Source: Myxocyprinus asiaticus
Taxonomy: Eukaryota; Chordata; Actinopteri; Cypriniformes; Catostomidae
Assembly: GCF_019703515.2 (NCBI RefSeq)
Contig: NC_059363.1
Coordinates: forward strand, 2,491,817 to 2,555,816
DNA length: 64,000 nucleotides
Direction: 5' to 3'
In this document: piece by piece, positions 11,361-22,766 of the stretch
Layout: each line of letters opens with the position of its first letter
Numbering within the stretch: position 1 is the first letter of the stretch
Position numbers and translations under genes: made by a program
Notes under the pieces: model-generated
Database searches by the model: none
The model's input: only the letters and a program-made list of their open reading frames with translations
Told to the model about the DNA's origin: nothing

Positions 11361-13020
11361 TCAGTTTTGTAAGTAGTAACAAGCACAGAAACGCACCAGC
11401 ACGTTAGATGTTCCTGTGTTTACCATTTCATATGATGTACAAAAATATCCACCGTCATTTAGTGTGTTGTGTCAGAGAAGATTCTGATTTGTTAATATCG
11501 TACAAGGTGTTTATAACTGCTGATTTTATGTGTTCATTAAACAGTTTTACTTGAAAAACAGTCATTTTTCGTGTCAGTGTTTTGTAGATCTGTATACAGA
11601 GTTTAAAACGATTAAAGGATAATTAGAGGAAAGTGGAGCAAAAAGAATAAAAAAGCATTTAAAGTGCTGTATTTTCAAACAATAACTTAAAGATGCACTG
11701 GTGCAGAAATTTTCACTGATTATTATTTTGGCAGAAATGGACAATATATACACCTTTTGCATGTTGTTTTTAAAGAGTTTTTAATTTCACAATAAATCTT
11801 AAATGTAAAACATTTCACAATATTTCTGTAAAATTAGAAATGGAAACTTTTGCAATTGTAAATTTTAATACACAGTACAAAACATGGACAACTGTAATAA
11901 TTTAGAGACCTGGCATACAAAAAGCACATACAGGTAACCTGCTGTTAGAATAGAAAAGAATATAAGCTTTGATGTTATCTGCATCCAATATCAGCCTGAC
12001 GGCAAATGAAAAAGTAAAAACTCTTATATTGGCTGATGCTGATATGGAAACGATATATCATGCATCACTATTTATATAAAATAAAATGTCACAAAAACTG
12101 TTTACAAAATGTACTGTATTACAGAAATGAGACACCAATTAACATCATACATAAAGATTCAAAAGTAAAAACATCTGCAAGCATTATAGTGAAGATAATG
12201 AGATTTTTCAAGCTTTGTCATCCACCAGGGACAAATTCAAAAATCTGATTGCATAATATGTAATAGGTGGTTAACTGCTTACTGGCTCAAAAGAGTCCAC
12301 TCTTAAGTCTCTAAATATGGCTCAGTTCCCTCTTTCATTGCAAGGCAATGGGATTTTTCATCTGTCTGCCTGATGAAAATGCCCAAGTCAGATCTCTGAG
12401 TAAGTAACAGCACACCTCTTCACAACAGTTGCATATGTTGAGTTATCAATCATGTATGTACACAAAAAGTGCTGGATGAGTTAAATACCCAGGTATATAT
12501 GTATAACAAACAGCACTAATGATATTGACAGTCTATTAGTAAATGAGCCTTCTGCTCTTCTGTGAATCTGCAGCTGTGGACTGAACTCAGACATATACAG
12601 TAACTGCACTGTAACAGTTATATAAATCTGCAGAGGAGGAAGAGAGAGATGAAAAACCTACACACACACATACACAGAAATTTGTTCTGGAGGAGAAAAT
12701 ACTGCAGTGATTAAAACTCCTTAAAAAGAAAATGTCCAGTTATATATTTAACCCCAAAATCAAAAGAAAAATAAATATTATATTAAATTATATAAAAAGA
12801 AAATATTTTTGGATTAAAAAAAAAAGCAAAGCCCATTTTGGATCATTAAGATTTTCTGCATTGTGACATTATTTTTTATGTTAATTTGTAAAGTATTTAA
12901 ATATGAAGGCTGCATATATTTAATTTATACTAATTTAAATAACAAAATTTGCACTACAGTACTTTTTTTACTGTTATACAGTTCAAAAATAATGCATTAC
13001 AGTAATCAAAATCTAAAGAG
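11361..13020. other. Intergenic tmx4-hao1 sequence, no gene seen
   Basis: Mostly unique and AT-rich. Around 12270-12420 there is a fragment of a dispersed repeat ('ACTGGCTCAAAAGAGTCCAC', then AAGTCTCT and ATGGCTCA) shared with 22190-22400, 34020-34210 and 55340-55540. I looked for the first hao1 exons here and found none. Confidence 0.45.
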
Positions 13021-13022
13021 AA

Positions 13023-13454
13023 TCACAAGTGATGATTTCTCAAGTCAGATGTTTCTCGGGGAATGGCCCTAGCCCTCACCCTCCGATCCAACAGGTCCCA
13101 GACGTGCTCAATGGGATTGAGATCCTGGCTCTTTGCTGGCCATGACAGAACACTGACATTCCTGTCTTGCAGGAAGTCATGCACAGAACGAGTAGTATGG
13201 CTGATGGCATTGTCATGCTGGAGGGTCATGTCAGGATGAGCCTGCAGGAAGGGTACCACATGAGGGAGGAGGATGTCTTCAGTGTAACACAGCGTTGAGA
13301 TTGCGTGCAATGACAACAAGCTCAGTCCAATGATGCTGTGACACATCGCCCCAGACCATGACGGACCCTCCACCTCCAAATCAATCCTGCTGCAGAGTAC
13401 AGGCCTTGGTGTGACGCTCATTCCTTCAAAGATAAACGCAAGTCCGACCATCAC
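13023..13454 (-). pseudogene. Tc1-like transposase, C-terminal part in another frame
   Basis: Carries YTEDILLPHVVPFLQAHPDM, TLQHDNAISH (second Asp) and KSQDLNPIEHVWDLLDRRV (Glu). It stops at RNHHL, about 40 residues short of the usual C-terminus by my recollection of the family. The 5' end of this frame overlaps the N-terminal frame at the frameshift. Confidence 0.8.
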
Positions 13455-13887
13455 CCCTGGTGAGACAAAACCATGACTCGTCAGTGAAGAGCACTTTTTG
13501 CCAGTCCTGTCTGGTCCAGCGAAGGTGGGTTTGTGTCCATAGGCGACATTGTTGCCGGTGATGTCTGGTTAGGACCTGCCTTACAACAGACGTACAAGCC
13601 CTCAGTCCAGCCTCTCTCAGCCTATTGTGGACAGTCTGAGAACTGGAGGGATTGTGCATTCCTGGTGTAACTCGGGCAGTTGTTGTTTCCATCCTGTACC
13701 TGTCCCGCAGGTGTGATATTCGGATGTACCAATCCTGTGTAGGTGTTGTTACGCATGGTCTGCCACTGCGAGGACAATCAGCTGTCCTTCCTGTCTCCCT
13801 GTAGCGCTGTTTTAGGCATCTCACAGTATGTACATTGCAATTTATTGCCTTGGCCACATCTGCAGTCCTCATGCCTCCATACAGCAT
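13426..13887 (-). pseudogene. Tc1-like transposase, N-terminal part
   Basis: Encodes the paired-like DNA-binding region and the start of the catalytic domain up to FTDESWFCLTRGDGRTCVYL. After that the frame is lost relative to the rest of the transposase. It begins at a Met (MLYGGMRTADVAK) that is probably internal: upstream minus-strand sequence to about 13970 still resembles the element's 5' part. Confidence 0.8.
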
Positions 13888-14204
13888 GCCTAAGGCACGT
13901 TCACGCAGATGAGCAAAGACCCTGGGCGTCTTTCTTTTGGTGTTTTTCAGAGTCAGTAGAAAGGTCTCTTTAGTGTCCTAAGTTTTTAGGACTGTGACCT
14001 TAATTGCCTTCCGTCTGTAAGCTGTTAGTGTCTTCACGACTGTTCCACAGATGCATGTTCATTAATTGTTTATGGTTTATTGAACAAGTATGGAAAACAT
14101 TGTTTAAACCCTTTACAATAAAGATCTGTAAAATTATTTGGATTTAAAATAAATTATCTTTAAAATACAGTGTCCTGAAAAAGGGACGTTTCTTTTTTTG
14201 CTGA

Positions 14205-14510
<306 letters not shown>

Positions 14511-14511
14511 A

Positions 14512-15014
14512 TACAGTACTGTGCAAAAGTTTTAGGCACTTGTGAAAAATGTTGCATAGTGAGGATGTCTTCAAAAATAATGATGTAAATAGTTACAACA
14601 TAAAAAAGTTAAATCAATAATCGGTGTGACCACCTTTGCCTTTAAAACAGCCCCAATTCTCCTAGATACACCTGGACACAGTTTTTCTTGGTTGTTGGTA
14701 GATAGGATGTTCCAAGCTTCTTGGAGAATTCTGCAACAGTTCTTCTATCTATTTAGGCTGTCTCAATAGCTTCTGTCTCTTTATGTAATCTCAGACTGAC
14801 ACGATGTTCAGTGGGGGGCTCTGTGGGGGCCATGAAATCTGTTGCAGGGCTCCCTGTTCTTCTATTCTAATCATTTCTATTTGCAAAAGTAATGTTTGGG
14901 AGTCTAACATTTATATTTCCAATTGACACACTAAAGCTGAAGACATAAATAACCATCTTAAGACAAATGTTTTTATGAAACATCTTATGTGCCTAAGACT
15001 TTTGCACAGTACTG

Positions 15015-15016
<2 letters not shown>
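14512..15016. mobile_element. Non-autonomous TIR element, 505 bp, 28-bp terminal repeats
   Basis: The left terminus starts TACAGTACTGTGCAAAAG; the right terminus is its reverse complement with one mismatch over 28 bp. TA-rich microsatellite sequence flanks both sides, consistent with a Tc1/mariner-like TA target. The interior (GTGTGACCACCTTTGCCTTT...) has no usable ORF. Confidence 0.75.
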
Positions 15017-15064
<48 letters not shown>

Positions 15065-15065
15065 A
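15017..15065. repeat. (TA)n(TG)n microsatellite
   Basis: A short TA then GT dinucleotide run next to the right end of the 505-bp element. Confidence 0.9.
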
Positions 15066-16514
15066 CAATATAATAATGTATTATTTTTACAATTATATTA
15101 TTTAATATATTATTTATTAGTTTATATCATATTTTAATATAATAATACAGTATGTAAGCAATACATATTTTAACTAATAACTAAAAATTGAACATTTCAG
15201 TGCATGTGATTTGCATTCATAATTTTTAAAAATGTAAATTTTATATAATTTTTATACTTTTATTTTATTCTTTTAATTATATAGAGGGACAGCATAACAA
15301 AAATGAAGCCTTTCTTAGGACTTTTTTTTATGTATATTTTCAAGACTATCAGGCGCATATTCTCTAAAGCATTCCAGATGCTTTATTATTGTGATTTTTT
15401 TCTTATTCTTATTATTCTCAAAGATGATTCTGATTACATTCTCATTATTGTACTATGGCATTTTATTTTATTTTTTTTACTTTATGTCAAACCATCATAA
15501 TGTTGACAAGAATTACACTTTTTCTAAATGTTTTTGCCCTAATTTTAGACTCTTGGGTTATGTGGGGTCAGTTCTGCTGAGTTATAATTATGTTCGTTTA
15601 TCTTGGCCTCGAGCGCTCATGTGGGTGTATGAACCCCAGAGAGCTGGACACACCAGCAGAAGAGCGTACAGTAGAGTCTGCAGAGCAGAGACTAAAATTA
15701 TCCTGATGAATAATGCTATAGTGATAAATATACAATACATACAATATTTACAAACATATTTTAGAGAGAAATATGCAAACATGACGTCCTTCCAGGTCAT
15801 ACATATCCGGTAGAAACATAGAACAGATGTAGGGGAAGACCGGGGTTAGTTGTCACAAGGATTATTTCAAGGTTTTGAACCAAAAGTCTAATTACAAAAT
15901 GTATAGTTTCTCTAGCAGTGGCTATCTATGTTGATTTTAAACACTTCAAAACGGTCTTAAATTTTTGGTGAATTATACAGTAAAAACCAAAATGTATATT
16001 TTTGTTATGTATGAGTGTATACAGTAAAACCACTCTGGTATGCATTGAGCGTCAAATATATAATTACGGTAGATTTTTAACCATAAGACAAAGATATTTG
16101 TCATATACAGTATGTCAGGTTGGGACAAGTTGTTATATGTTTTCTATGTTGTAATCAATTTTTGATGTAATTTTCAATCAATATGCTTTTTTAAAAATTA
16201 TTACTTTCAACATGTTTGCTAAAAGAATGGTTTGATCATTTGTATGTTAACTTTTCTACATTTGCTGTTTTTAATGGGCAATTACAGTGGAAAAGTTCAC
16301 TAGCTTTTTGTAACCAAGACTTTATCTATATAGAAATAGCCTCTGAAAAGTAAACCTACTCAATGGAATATTCACTGGAGTAAAAAGTGTGACAGCTAGC
16401 CCCGATCTCCCCTATATTTAATGTTTTATTTTGCAGTAAATACAACAGTACAGTTCAAGTAACTAGTGCTGATTCTGAAAATGATTTCTTCCTGCTGTGT
16501 CCTGTATGTCTGAG
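15066..16514. other. Upstream of the first recognisable hao1 exon; expected exons not found
   Basis: An intact hao1 should have about 57 codons before the 16515 exon, including the conserved N-terminal Tyr (Y26 in human HAO1). No frame in this stretch matches. A GC-richer patch at 15545-15720 has frames on both strands without family similarity that I can see. The rest is AT-rich. Confidence 0.4.
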
Positions 16515-16637
16515 ATATGTCTACAGTGGACATGTCCTGTACAGTTCTGGGACAGAGAGTCAGTATGCCCATCTGTGTAGCGGATACTGCAATGCAGCGG
16601 ATAGCTCATCCTGATGGAGAGATGGCCACTGCGAGAG
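16515..16637 (+). pseudogene. hao1: hao1 pseudogene exon, FMN-binding start of barrel
   Basis: Acceptor ...GTATGTCTGAG, donor GTCAGA. It reads [18 protein letters not shown], then [22 protein letters not shown] and the first base of the next codon. Corresponds to about human HAO1 residues 57-96. The usual small residue after PICV is followed by Asp (VAD in place of VGA), an unexpected acidic residue in the FMN-binding strand. Ends in phase 1. Confidence 0.82.
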
Positions 16638-16976
16638 GTCAGACATCAAAAGATTATTCTGCAGTTAGAGGCTTCACATTCATTTGTGTAACTGAGTAAA
16701 TAACTGGCATTAACAACCACACGGTGGCGCCATAAGCCTTTCCTACATTTCACATTAACCACTGTTCACAATCACACTCTCAAAACTGTCACAAAAATGT
16801 TTAATTATAAACAGTGTCCACATACACATACACATAATATAAAGTTCTGCTCATATTGTAAAAAAATTCATGAATTAATAAGAGATATTTTTCAAACAGT
16901 GTAAAAAGCTTTAAGACTCCTTGTCTGTTTAATACACAAGACTAGTCAAAAGTTTGGTATCACTTTACTGAATGTA

Positions 16977-17006
16977 TCTGTCTGTCTGTCTGTCTATTTG
17001 TGAATA

Positions 17007-17080
<74 letters not shown>

Positions 17081-17158
17081 TGTCTGTCTATCTATCTATC
17101 TACCTGTGTGTCTGTCTGTCTATCTGTTTGTCTATCTGTCAGTATATCTGTCTGTGAA

Positions 17159-17198
<40 letters not shown>

Positions 17199-17258
17199 TC
17201 TATCTAACTGTCTGTCTGTCTATCTGTTTATCTATCTGTCAGTATATCTGTCTGTGAA

Positions 17259-17302
<44 letters not shown>

Positions 17303-17366
17303 ATTATCTATCTGTCAGTCTATCTGTCTGTGAATCTGTCTGTCTGTCTGTCTACCTGTTTATCTA

Positions 17367-17422
<56 letters not shown>

Positions 17423-17482
17423 TCTATCTGTCAGTCTATCTGTCTGTGAATCTGTCTGTCTGTCTGTCTACCTGTTTATCTA

Positions 17483-17541
<59 letters not shown>

Positions 17542-17780
17542 GTCAGTCTATCTGTCTGTGAATCTGTCTGTCTGTCTGTCTATCTATCTGTGTGTGTGTG
17601 TCTGTCTGTCTGTCTGTCTATCTATCTACCTGTGTGTCTGTCAGTGAATCTGTCTGTCTATCTGTGAATCTGTGTGTCTGTCTGTGTGTCTATCTGTCTG
17701 TGTGTGTCTATCTATCTATCGATCTATCTGTCTGTCTGTCTGTCTGTCTATCAATCTGTGTGTCTGTCTATCTGTCTGTG

Positions 17781-17813
<33 letters not shown>

Positions 17814-17965
17814 GTCTGTCTGCCTATCAATCTGTGTGTCTGTCTGCCTGTCTGTCTGTCTGTCTATCTATCTATCTGTCTGTCTGTCTGTCTGTCTGCC
17901 TATCAATCTGTGTCTGTCTGCCTGTCTGTCTGTCTGTCTGTCTGTCTGCCTGTCTGCCTGCCTGC

Positions 17966-18011
<46 letters not shown>

Positions 18012-18056
18012 GTCTGTATATCTATCAATCTGTGTGTCTGTCTGTCTGTCTATCTA

Positions 18057-18088
<32 letters not shown>

Positions 18089-18120
18089 CCTGTGTGTCTG
18101 TCAGTGAATCTGTCTGTCTA
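16977..18120. repeat. (TCTG)n/(TCTA)n compound microsatellite, ~1.14 kb
   Basis: Tetranucleotide array of TCTG, TCTA and variants (TGTG block near 17040-17078; TGAA and CAGT interruptions recurring every ~100-200 bp, suggesting block duplications). It fills most of the intron 16638-18123 and ends about 3 bp before the exon start. All Cys-Leu-Ser-Val ORFs inside are artefacts. Confidence 0.98.
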
Positions 18121-18123
18121 TAA

Positions 18124-18379
18124 CTTGCCTGTCCGCTGACACCGGTATGATGTTGAGTTCATTGTCGACCTCCACAATAGAGGAAGTAGCAGCGGCCGCA
18201 CCTGGAGTCGTGTGCTGTATGCAGCTGTACTTTTATAAAGTCCGGGCACTGACTCAGTCGCTGGTCAGGAGAGCAGAGGACGCTGGGTATAAGGGTATCT
18301 TTGTCACAGTGGACACACCTTATCTTGGCAGGCGACGCGATGACGTGTGCAACCGATTTAAGCTGCCCTCTCATTTGAG
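18124..18379 (+). pseudogene. hao1: hao1 pseudogene exon with lost 3' splice site
   Basis: The frame needs the exon to begin CT TGC CTG after the carried G, giving [20 protein letters not shown], and later [27 protein letters not shown] and RFKLPSHLR before GTAAAA. The two bases before it are AA, not AG. The nearest upstream AG (18103-18104) would add 19 nt and read into TGA at 18137-18139. Tyr of QLY (Y132), Thr of FVTVD and the later Arg are kept. The conserved Trp of MMLSSW (W110) is Leu, and the RW before LQLY is CC. Confidence 0.82.
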
Positions 18380-19756
18380 GTAAAAGCTGAGACAACCACG
18401 TGACGTATGCGTGTGCCAAGAGCATGCTTTACAGACACCAGTGGATGTGTTTGTGTGTGTGAAAGTGTACTCAGAGACACTGTGAATTTGTATCAGATTT
18501 GAAATCAGAAAATACATTTAGAAAATTAAGTATATTATTTTAGCAACCTGCAAATGGTGATCTATTCTTATAGCATCTTTAGCAGTAGCATATATCAACT
18601 AAAACATTCTAAAAGCGATAGTTCACCCAAGAATGAAAATTCTGTCATCATTTACTGTACATGCCATTATGTTGTTCCAAACCCATATGACTTTCTTTAT
18701 GGTGTTGAGATGTTAGACAGTGTGTCAGTTTCAGTCACCATTCACTTTCATTGAATGAAAAAAAAAAGAGACGCAATTAAAGTCAAAGGTGACCACTCAT
18801 GACACAACACCACCCACAATACCCTAGTAACCACATAGCAATGTCCTAGCAACCACCTAGTTCACCCTTGAAACCCCATAGCAACATCTTAGTAACCATT
18901 TATAAAACAAAACCTCAGCAACTGCATAGCAATTACCCACAACACCCTAGCATTCTGGCAGTGATTTCTGCATGGGCAAACACCACTCACATTTTCTTCA
19001 GAAAGTTAATATAAACTTTTAATATCACCTACAATAAAGCAACTCCTTTTATTTACACTTTTACAACGGTCAAAAAAGATGCTGCACTCAACATTGTACT
19101 TTAAACATTATTTTACATACATAGTCATGCTTGATTGAATGAAATATAATCGGCTATATGATATAATTCTTGTGAGGTTTCTTTATAAACAAAGCCTGAC
19201 TTTTTCCCCATTCATATATTATTTTACAGTTTTGTTGGTACTTGTAAACCAAACATGCTTTATGTATTTATGTAGACTGAAATCTCTCTCTTAGGGAACC
19301 GTACAGTAGATCACGTCGCTTCTGGGGATTAATATTAACGGCTTTAGCTCAGTCAACACTCGCTACATTATACTTTTTATGTGAGGAAACATTCACATAT
19401 CAGCAGTTCTTCAGATATGCCAACAGTGTACAGACTATAAAAATGCCCTCATGAAAGAAAAACCTTCCTGCTCTGAATCCCACGAGGTGATTAGAAATCC
19501 GAAAAAGCACCACCTCTCGACCGTATATTTCAGCGCAAGTGCCTCCGTTTCCATCAACAGTGACACAACATGAACTTCAGCTCAACTCTCCTGGAGATCT
19601 TTCGCTCGGTCGCCGCAAATCAAAGCGCACCAGCGGCAACAAGGTGCCATTGAGTGGGACTCCGGTGTTTGGATAAAACCCCAGTTCTGCTTTCATACAG
19701 TGACCAAAAACAACACTCACAGGACTAATTCCATTTTGCGCTCTCATTCTTCCCAG
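18380..19756. other. hao1 pseudogene intron with repeat fragments
   Basis: Holds a fragment of the 'AGTTCACCC' MITE family (18613-18760) and 'CCTAGCAACCAC' repeats (18785-18970, 'ACCCTAGTAACCACATAGCA'-like words repeated several times). The rest is unique. Confidence 0.6.
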
Positions 19757-19933
19757 GTTGGCCAATTTTGAATCCCCTGATTTAGCGTTCTCCTCAAAAG
19801 AGGGTTACAGCGAGGACAGAGGCCTGGCGGTCTACGTGACTCAGGCGATAGATCCCACAATGAAATGGGAGGACATCGCCTAGCTGAAAAGATTGACGTT
19901 CTCTGTCTGTGGTGGTCAAAGGGGTTTTGAGAG
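19757..19933 (+). pseudogene. hao1: hao1 pseudogene exon with nonsense codon and 1-nt insertion
   Basis: Acceptor TTCCCAG, donor GTAAGT. It reads LANFESPDLAFSSKEGYS, then LAVYVTQAIDPTMKWEDIA, then TAG at 19881-19883 where human HAO1 has Trp 224, then LKRLT. After ACG an extra T (19899-19900) shifts the frame. Ignoring it restores SLSVVVKGVLR, the expected strand with the FMN-binding Lys. The exon is 177 nt, while the phases of its neighbours require a length of 3n+2 (176). Confidence 0.88.
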
Positions 19934-19965
19934 GTAAGTGAGCATTTAGAATTGAACTGAAATGA

Positions 19966-20350
19966 GGGCCTGGGTAGCTCAGCAAGTAAACGGCATGCTG
20001 AGTGACTCCAGTCAGGCCTCCTAAGCAACCAAATTGGCCCGGTTGCTAGGGTGGGTAGAGTCACATTGGGTAACCTCCTCGTGGTCGCTATAATGTGGTT
20101 CTCGCTCTCGGTGGGGCGTGTGGTGAGTTGTGCGTGGATGCCGCAGAGAATAGTGTGAAGCCTCCACACGCGCTACGTCTCTGTGGTAACGCGCTCAACA
20201 AGCCACGTGATAAGATGCGCGGATTGACGGTCTCAGACGTGGAGGCAACTGAGATTCGTTCTCCGCCCCCCGGATTGAGGCGAGTCACTACGCCACCATG
20301 AGGACTTAGAGCGCATTGGGAATTGGGCAGAAAAGCGGAGAAAAAAAAAA
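19966..20350 (+). mobile_element. tRNA-derived SINE with internally deleted head
   Basis: Begins GGGCCTGGGTAGCTCAGCAA (A-box side) and jumps to GGCATGCTGAGTGACTCC, so the B-box part of the tRNA head is missing. The body is otherwise full, to an A-run near 20350. It starts only ~32 bp after the donor of the 19757-19933 exon. Confidence 0.82.
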
Positions 20351-20458
20351 GATTTGAATTGAAAATAAGTGAATTCCTGAATGTGAATTGAGGCGGCAAA
20401 ACAACATCATTTATTGTATTTGGATTCAAAATAAAATGGAATGAAAAAAAAAATAGTT

Positions 20459-20990
20459 TTAAGGGAATATTCCGGGTGCAATACAAGTTAAGCTCAATCG
20501 ACAGCATTTGTGGCATAATGTCTGGGTTACAGTGATTCACTTACAATGGAAGTCAATGGGGGCCAATCTGTAAACGTTAAAATACTCACTATTTCAAAAG
20601 TATAGTCACAAGATGTAAACAATATGCATATTAACTTGATTTTAGTGTGATTAAATCACTTAGCAAATGTAATCTGTATAAAGTTACCATGATAATGTAA
20701 TGCTGTAAACCCTACAATCCTGCAAAACAATGATTTAAACAACTTTACAGCTCAAATAATGCACGAGTTTTACCAGAAGAATTAATGTAAATGCTCTTAT
20801 AAAATTATAAGCTTCACATTTCTGCATTTAAAAATTGTCCCTATTGACTTCCATTGTAAGTGCCTCACTGTAACCTCAATTTTTTTAAAGAAAAGGAGGA
20901 ACGAGTCAAATTTTTTTGTGGTAATCAACATTATGCCACAAATGCTGTCAATTGAGCTTAACTTGTATTGAACCCGGAATATTCCTTTAA
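20459..20990. mobile_element. TTAA-flanked MITE ('GGAATATTCCGGG' family)
   Basis: Left: TTAAGGGAATATTCCGGGTG. Right: ...AACCCGGAATATTCCTTTAA. Terminal inverted repeats run on through CAATACAAGTTAAGCTCAAT and beyond, about 60 bp. The internal block TTACAATGGAAGTCAATGGG is likewise mirrored. Same family at 32830-33392, 51728-52670 and 57476-58420, with a part at 56178-56450. Confidence 0.8.
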
Positions 20991-21384
20991 GATTACACTT
21001 TACCATAACGTTATATTTGTTAGTTAACACATTAGTTAACATAAACTAACAATAAACAATAATTTTTCCGCACTTATTTATATTGGTTGACATTAATTAC
21101 TACTACTAATAAATTGATTCAATTAAAAACTTTTTTAAATGATCCAGCATTTCACACCATTTATAAATTTTTGTCAATATTCATCGTTAGTTAACGATAC
21201 TTAATGCATTAAATAATGTTAACGAACTGAATCTAAATGTAAAATGTTAAAGTTTTTAATAATACATTTTATTTTTCAGTATGTATTACCCATAAAAATG
21301 TTATTGTACACATAATATATGGGCTATTTACTAAAATGTTATATAATAGTCATAATCAATGTTTGGCATACCACCTATGGAAAT

Positions 21385-21385
21385 G

Positions 21386-21449
<64 letters not shown>
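21385..21449. repeat. (TA)n microsatellite
   Basis: About 64 bp of TA dinucleotides in a hao1 pseudogene intron. Confidence 0.97.
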
Positions 21450-21451
<2 letters not shown>

Positions 21452-22189
21452 TACTACCATACTACCTGTACAATTACTGCCATATCTTTAAATGGCAAAA
21501 ATAGCAAGAGTAGTATGGCAGTGTTCAACTTAAATTAACTTACTGAGGGGTGTGGCTTATTCAGTTAAAAGTCCAACTCTGAACTGAAAAGAGCCAATTC
21601 TTCAATTCACAATTCTGCCGGATTACAGGAGTCTGTGCTCTACTCTCGCCTGTAATGCTTACTGTCCTCTGATATGGAACAGCTCATTTGCATAATCTAA
21701 TCAAAACAGAGCGGATGGTCTGTCAGCAGGGGAGCGCTAATTACAGATAATGTGTCATTTATCTCCTGAGAGGAAAAGCAGTCAGGCGTGTTGACTTTTC
21801 GCGGTTATCTCGACAAAGTCTAGAAACTTTTGTGTTATCAGTGCGTCTTGAGATAATCTTTTTCCTTTGAAGTATTTGTAAATAGCAGATTCTTTCAATA
21901 AAAAGCAGCTTTGACCTAGTGACCACAAACATTTTTTTACTCTAGCGCCAGGCAAAGAATATAAATGTCTTTCCTGACAAACTTGGAAATGTATGTTAAG
22001 GGTGGAAGGATATTAGGAAACACTATCAGTTATTTTAGCTCATGTGTGAAGCATATTTTAACTTGACAAGGTCTATCTTTTCCTCTTGGACTCTGCTCAA
22101 AGGAAAACACAGTTTAATCATTTTCAAAGCTGTTCCGTGCAGAAAAGACTTTCTGATGTTAAATTACATCGAAAAATGCAAAACCACAT

Positions 22190-22400
22190 TTTGTGTCTAG
22201 CAGTGCCTCCCTATGAAAAAGTCACCACCATGGTGCTGGGTTTTGTGGATGGTTGCCAGGGTGGTTGCTAGGTGTCTGGCCCAAGTCAAAAAAGCCCAAG
22301 TCTCTATGAGATTCTGGTCTCCAGATATGGCTCATGTCCCTCCTTCGATACAAGCCAGTGAGATTTTTTCAGCTGTTTTATTGTCCACAAGGTGAATATC
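22190..22400. repeat. Dispersed 'GGTTGCTAGG' repeat fragment
   Basis: Shares TTGCCAGGGTGGTTGCTAGG, GGCCCAAGTCAAA and AAGTCTCTATGAGATTCTGG with blocks at 34020-34210 and 55340-55540, and more weakly with 12270-12420 and 58500-58660. A degraded interspersed repeat, not coding. Confidence 0.6.
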
Positions 22401-22674
22401 GCAAGTCTGAATGCTTAGAAAAGTAATAATGCATCTCTCACCAACAAGACACATGATTTGAGGCATTATTCATGTCTGCAGAACAAACCAACATTTAAAA
22501 AAACAATAACCCAAAGCATGAGAAATAGTAGTACTGATGCTTGCCTTGAAACATATTGTGCCCGCTATAAACTTATTTGCAATGTTTCTCGATACAAATC
22601 AAAACTGCTGAGACAACTCAAAACTGCTTTAGAACAAACACAGTGATGAACATCATGATGAATCCCTGTTTTAG

Positions 22675-22766
22675 CTGAAGATGCCAAAGAAGCTCTGAAG
22701 TACGGGGTGGATGGAATACTTGTGTCAAACCACGGAGCACGACAGCTTGACGGGGTTCCAGCAACC
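22675..22766 (+). pseudogene. hao1: hao1 pseudogene exon with catalytic His/Arg block
   Basis: Acceptor GTTTTAG, donor GTAAGT. It reads [17 protein letters not shown], then [14 protein letters not shown]. Both the catalytic base His (H260 in human) and the substrate-binding Arg (R263) are intact. 92 nt, phase 1 in, phase 0 out, undamaged. Confidence 0.88.

Noticed and set aside
15541..15813. Possible first exon of hao1, with a 140-aa frame
   Set aside because: No frame matches the N-terminal family motifs (DYYxSGA-like, AFSRW-like), and the frame runs into AT-rich sequence.
16972..18139. Several overlapping 60-170-aa Cys/Leu/Ser/Val ORFs
   Set aside because: All are readings of the TCTG/TCTA microsatellite in different frames.
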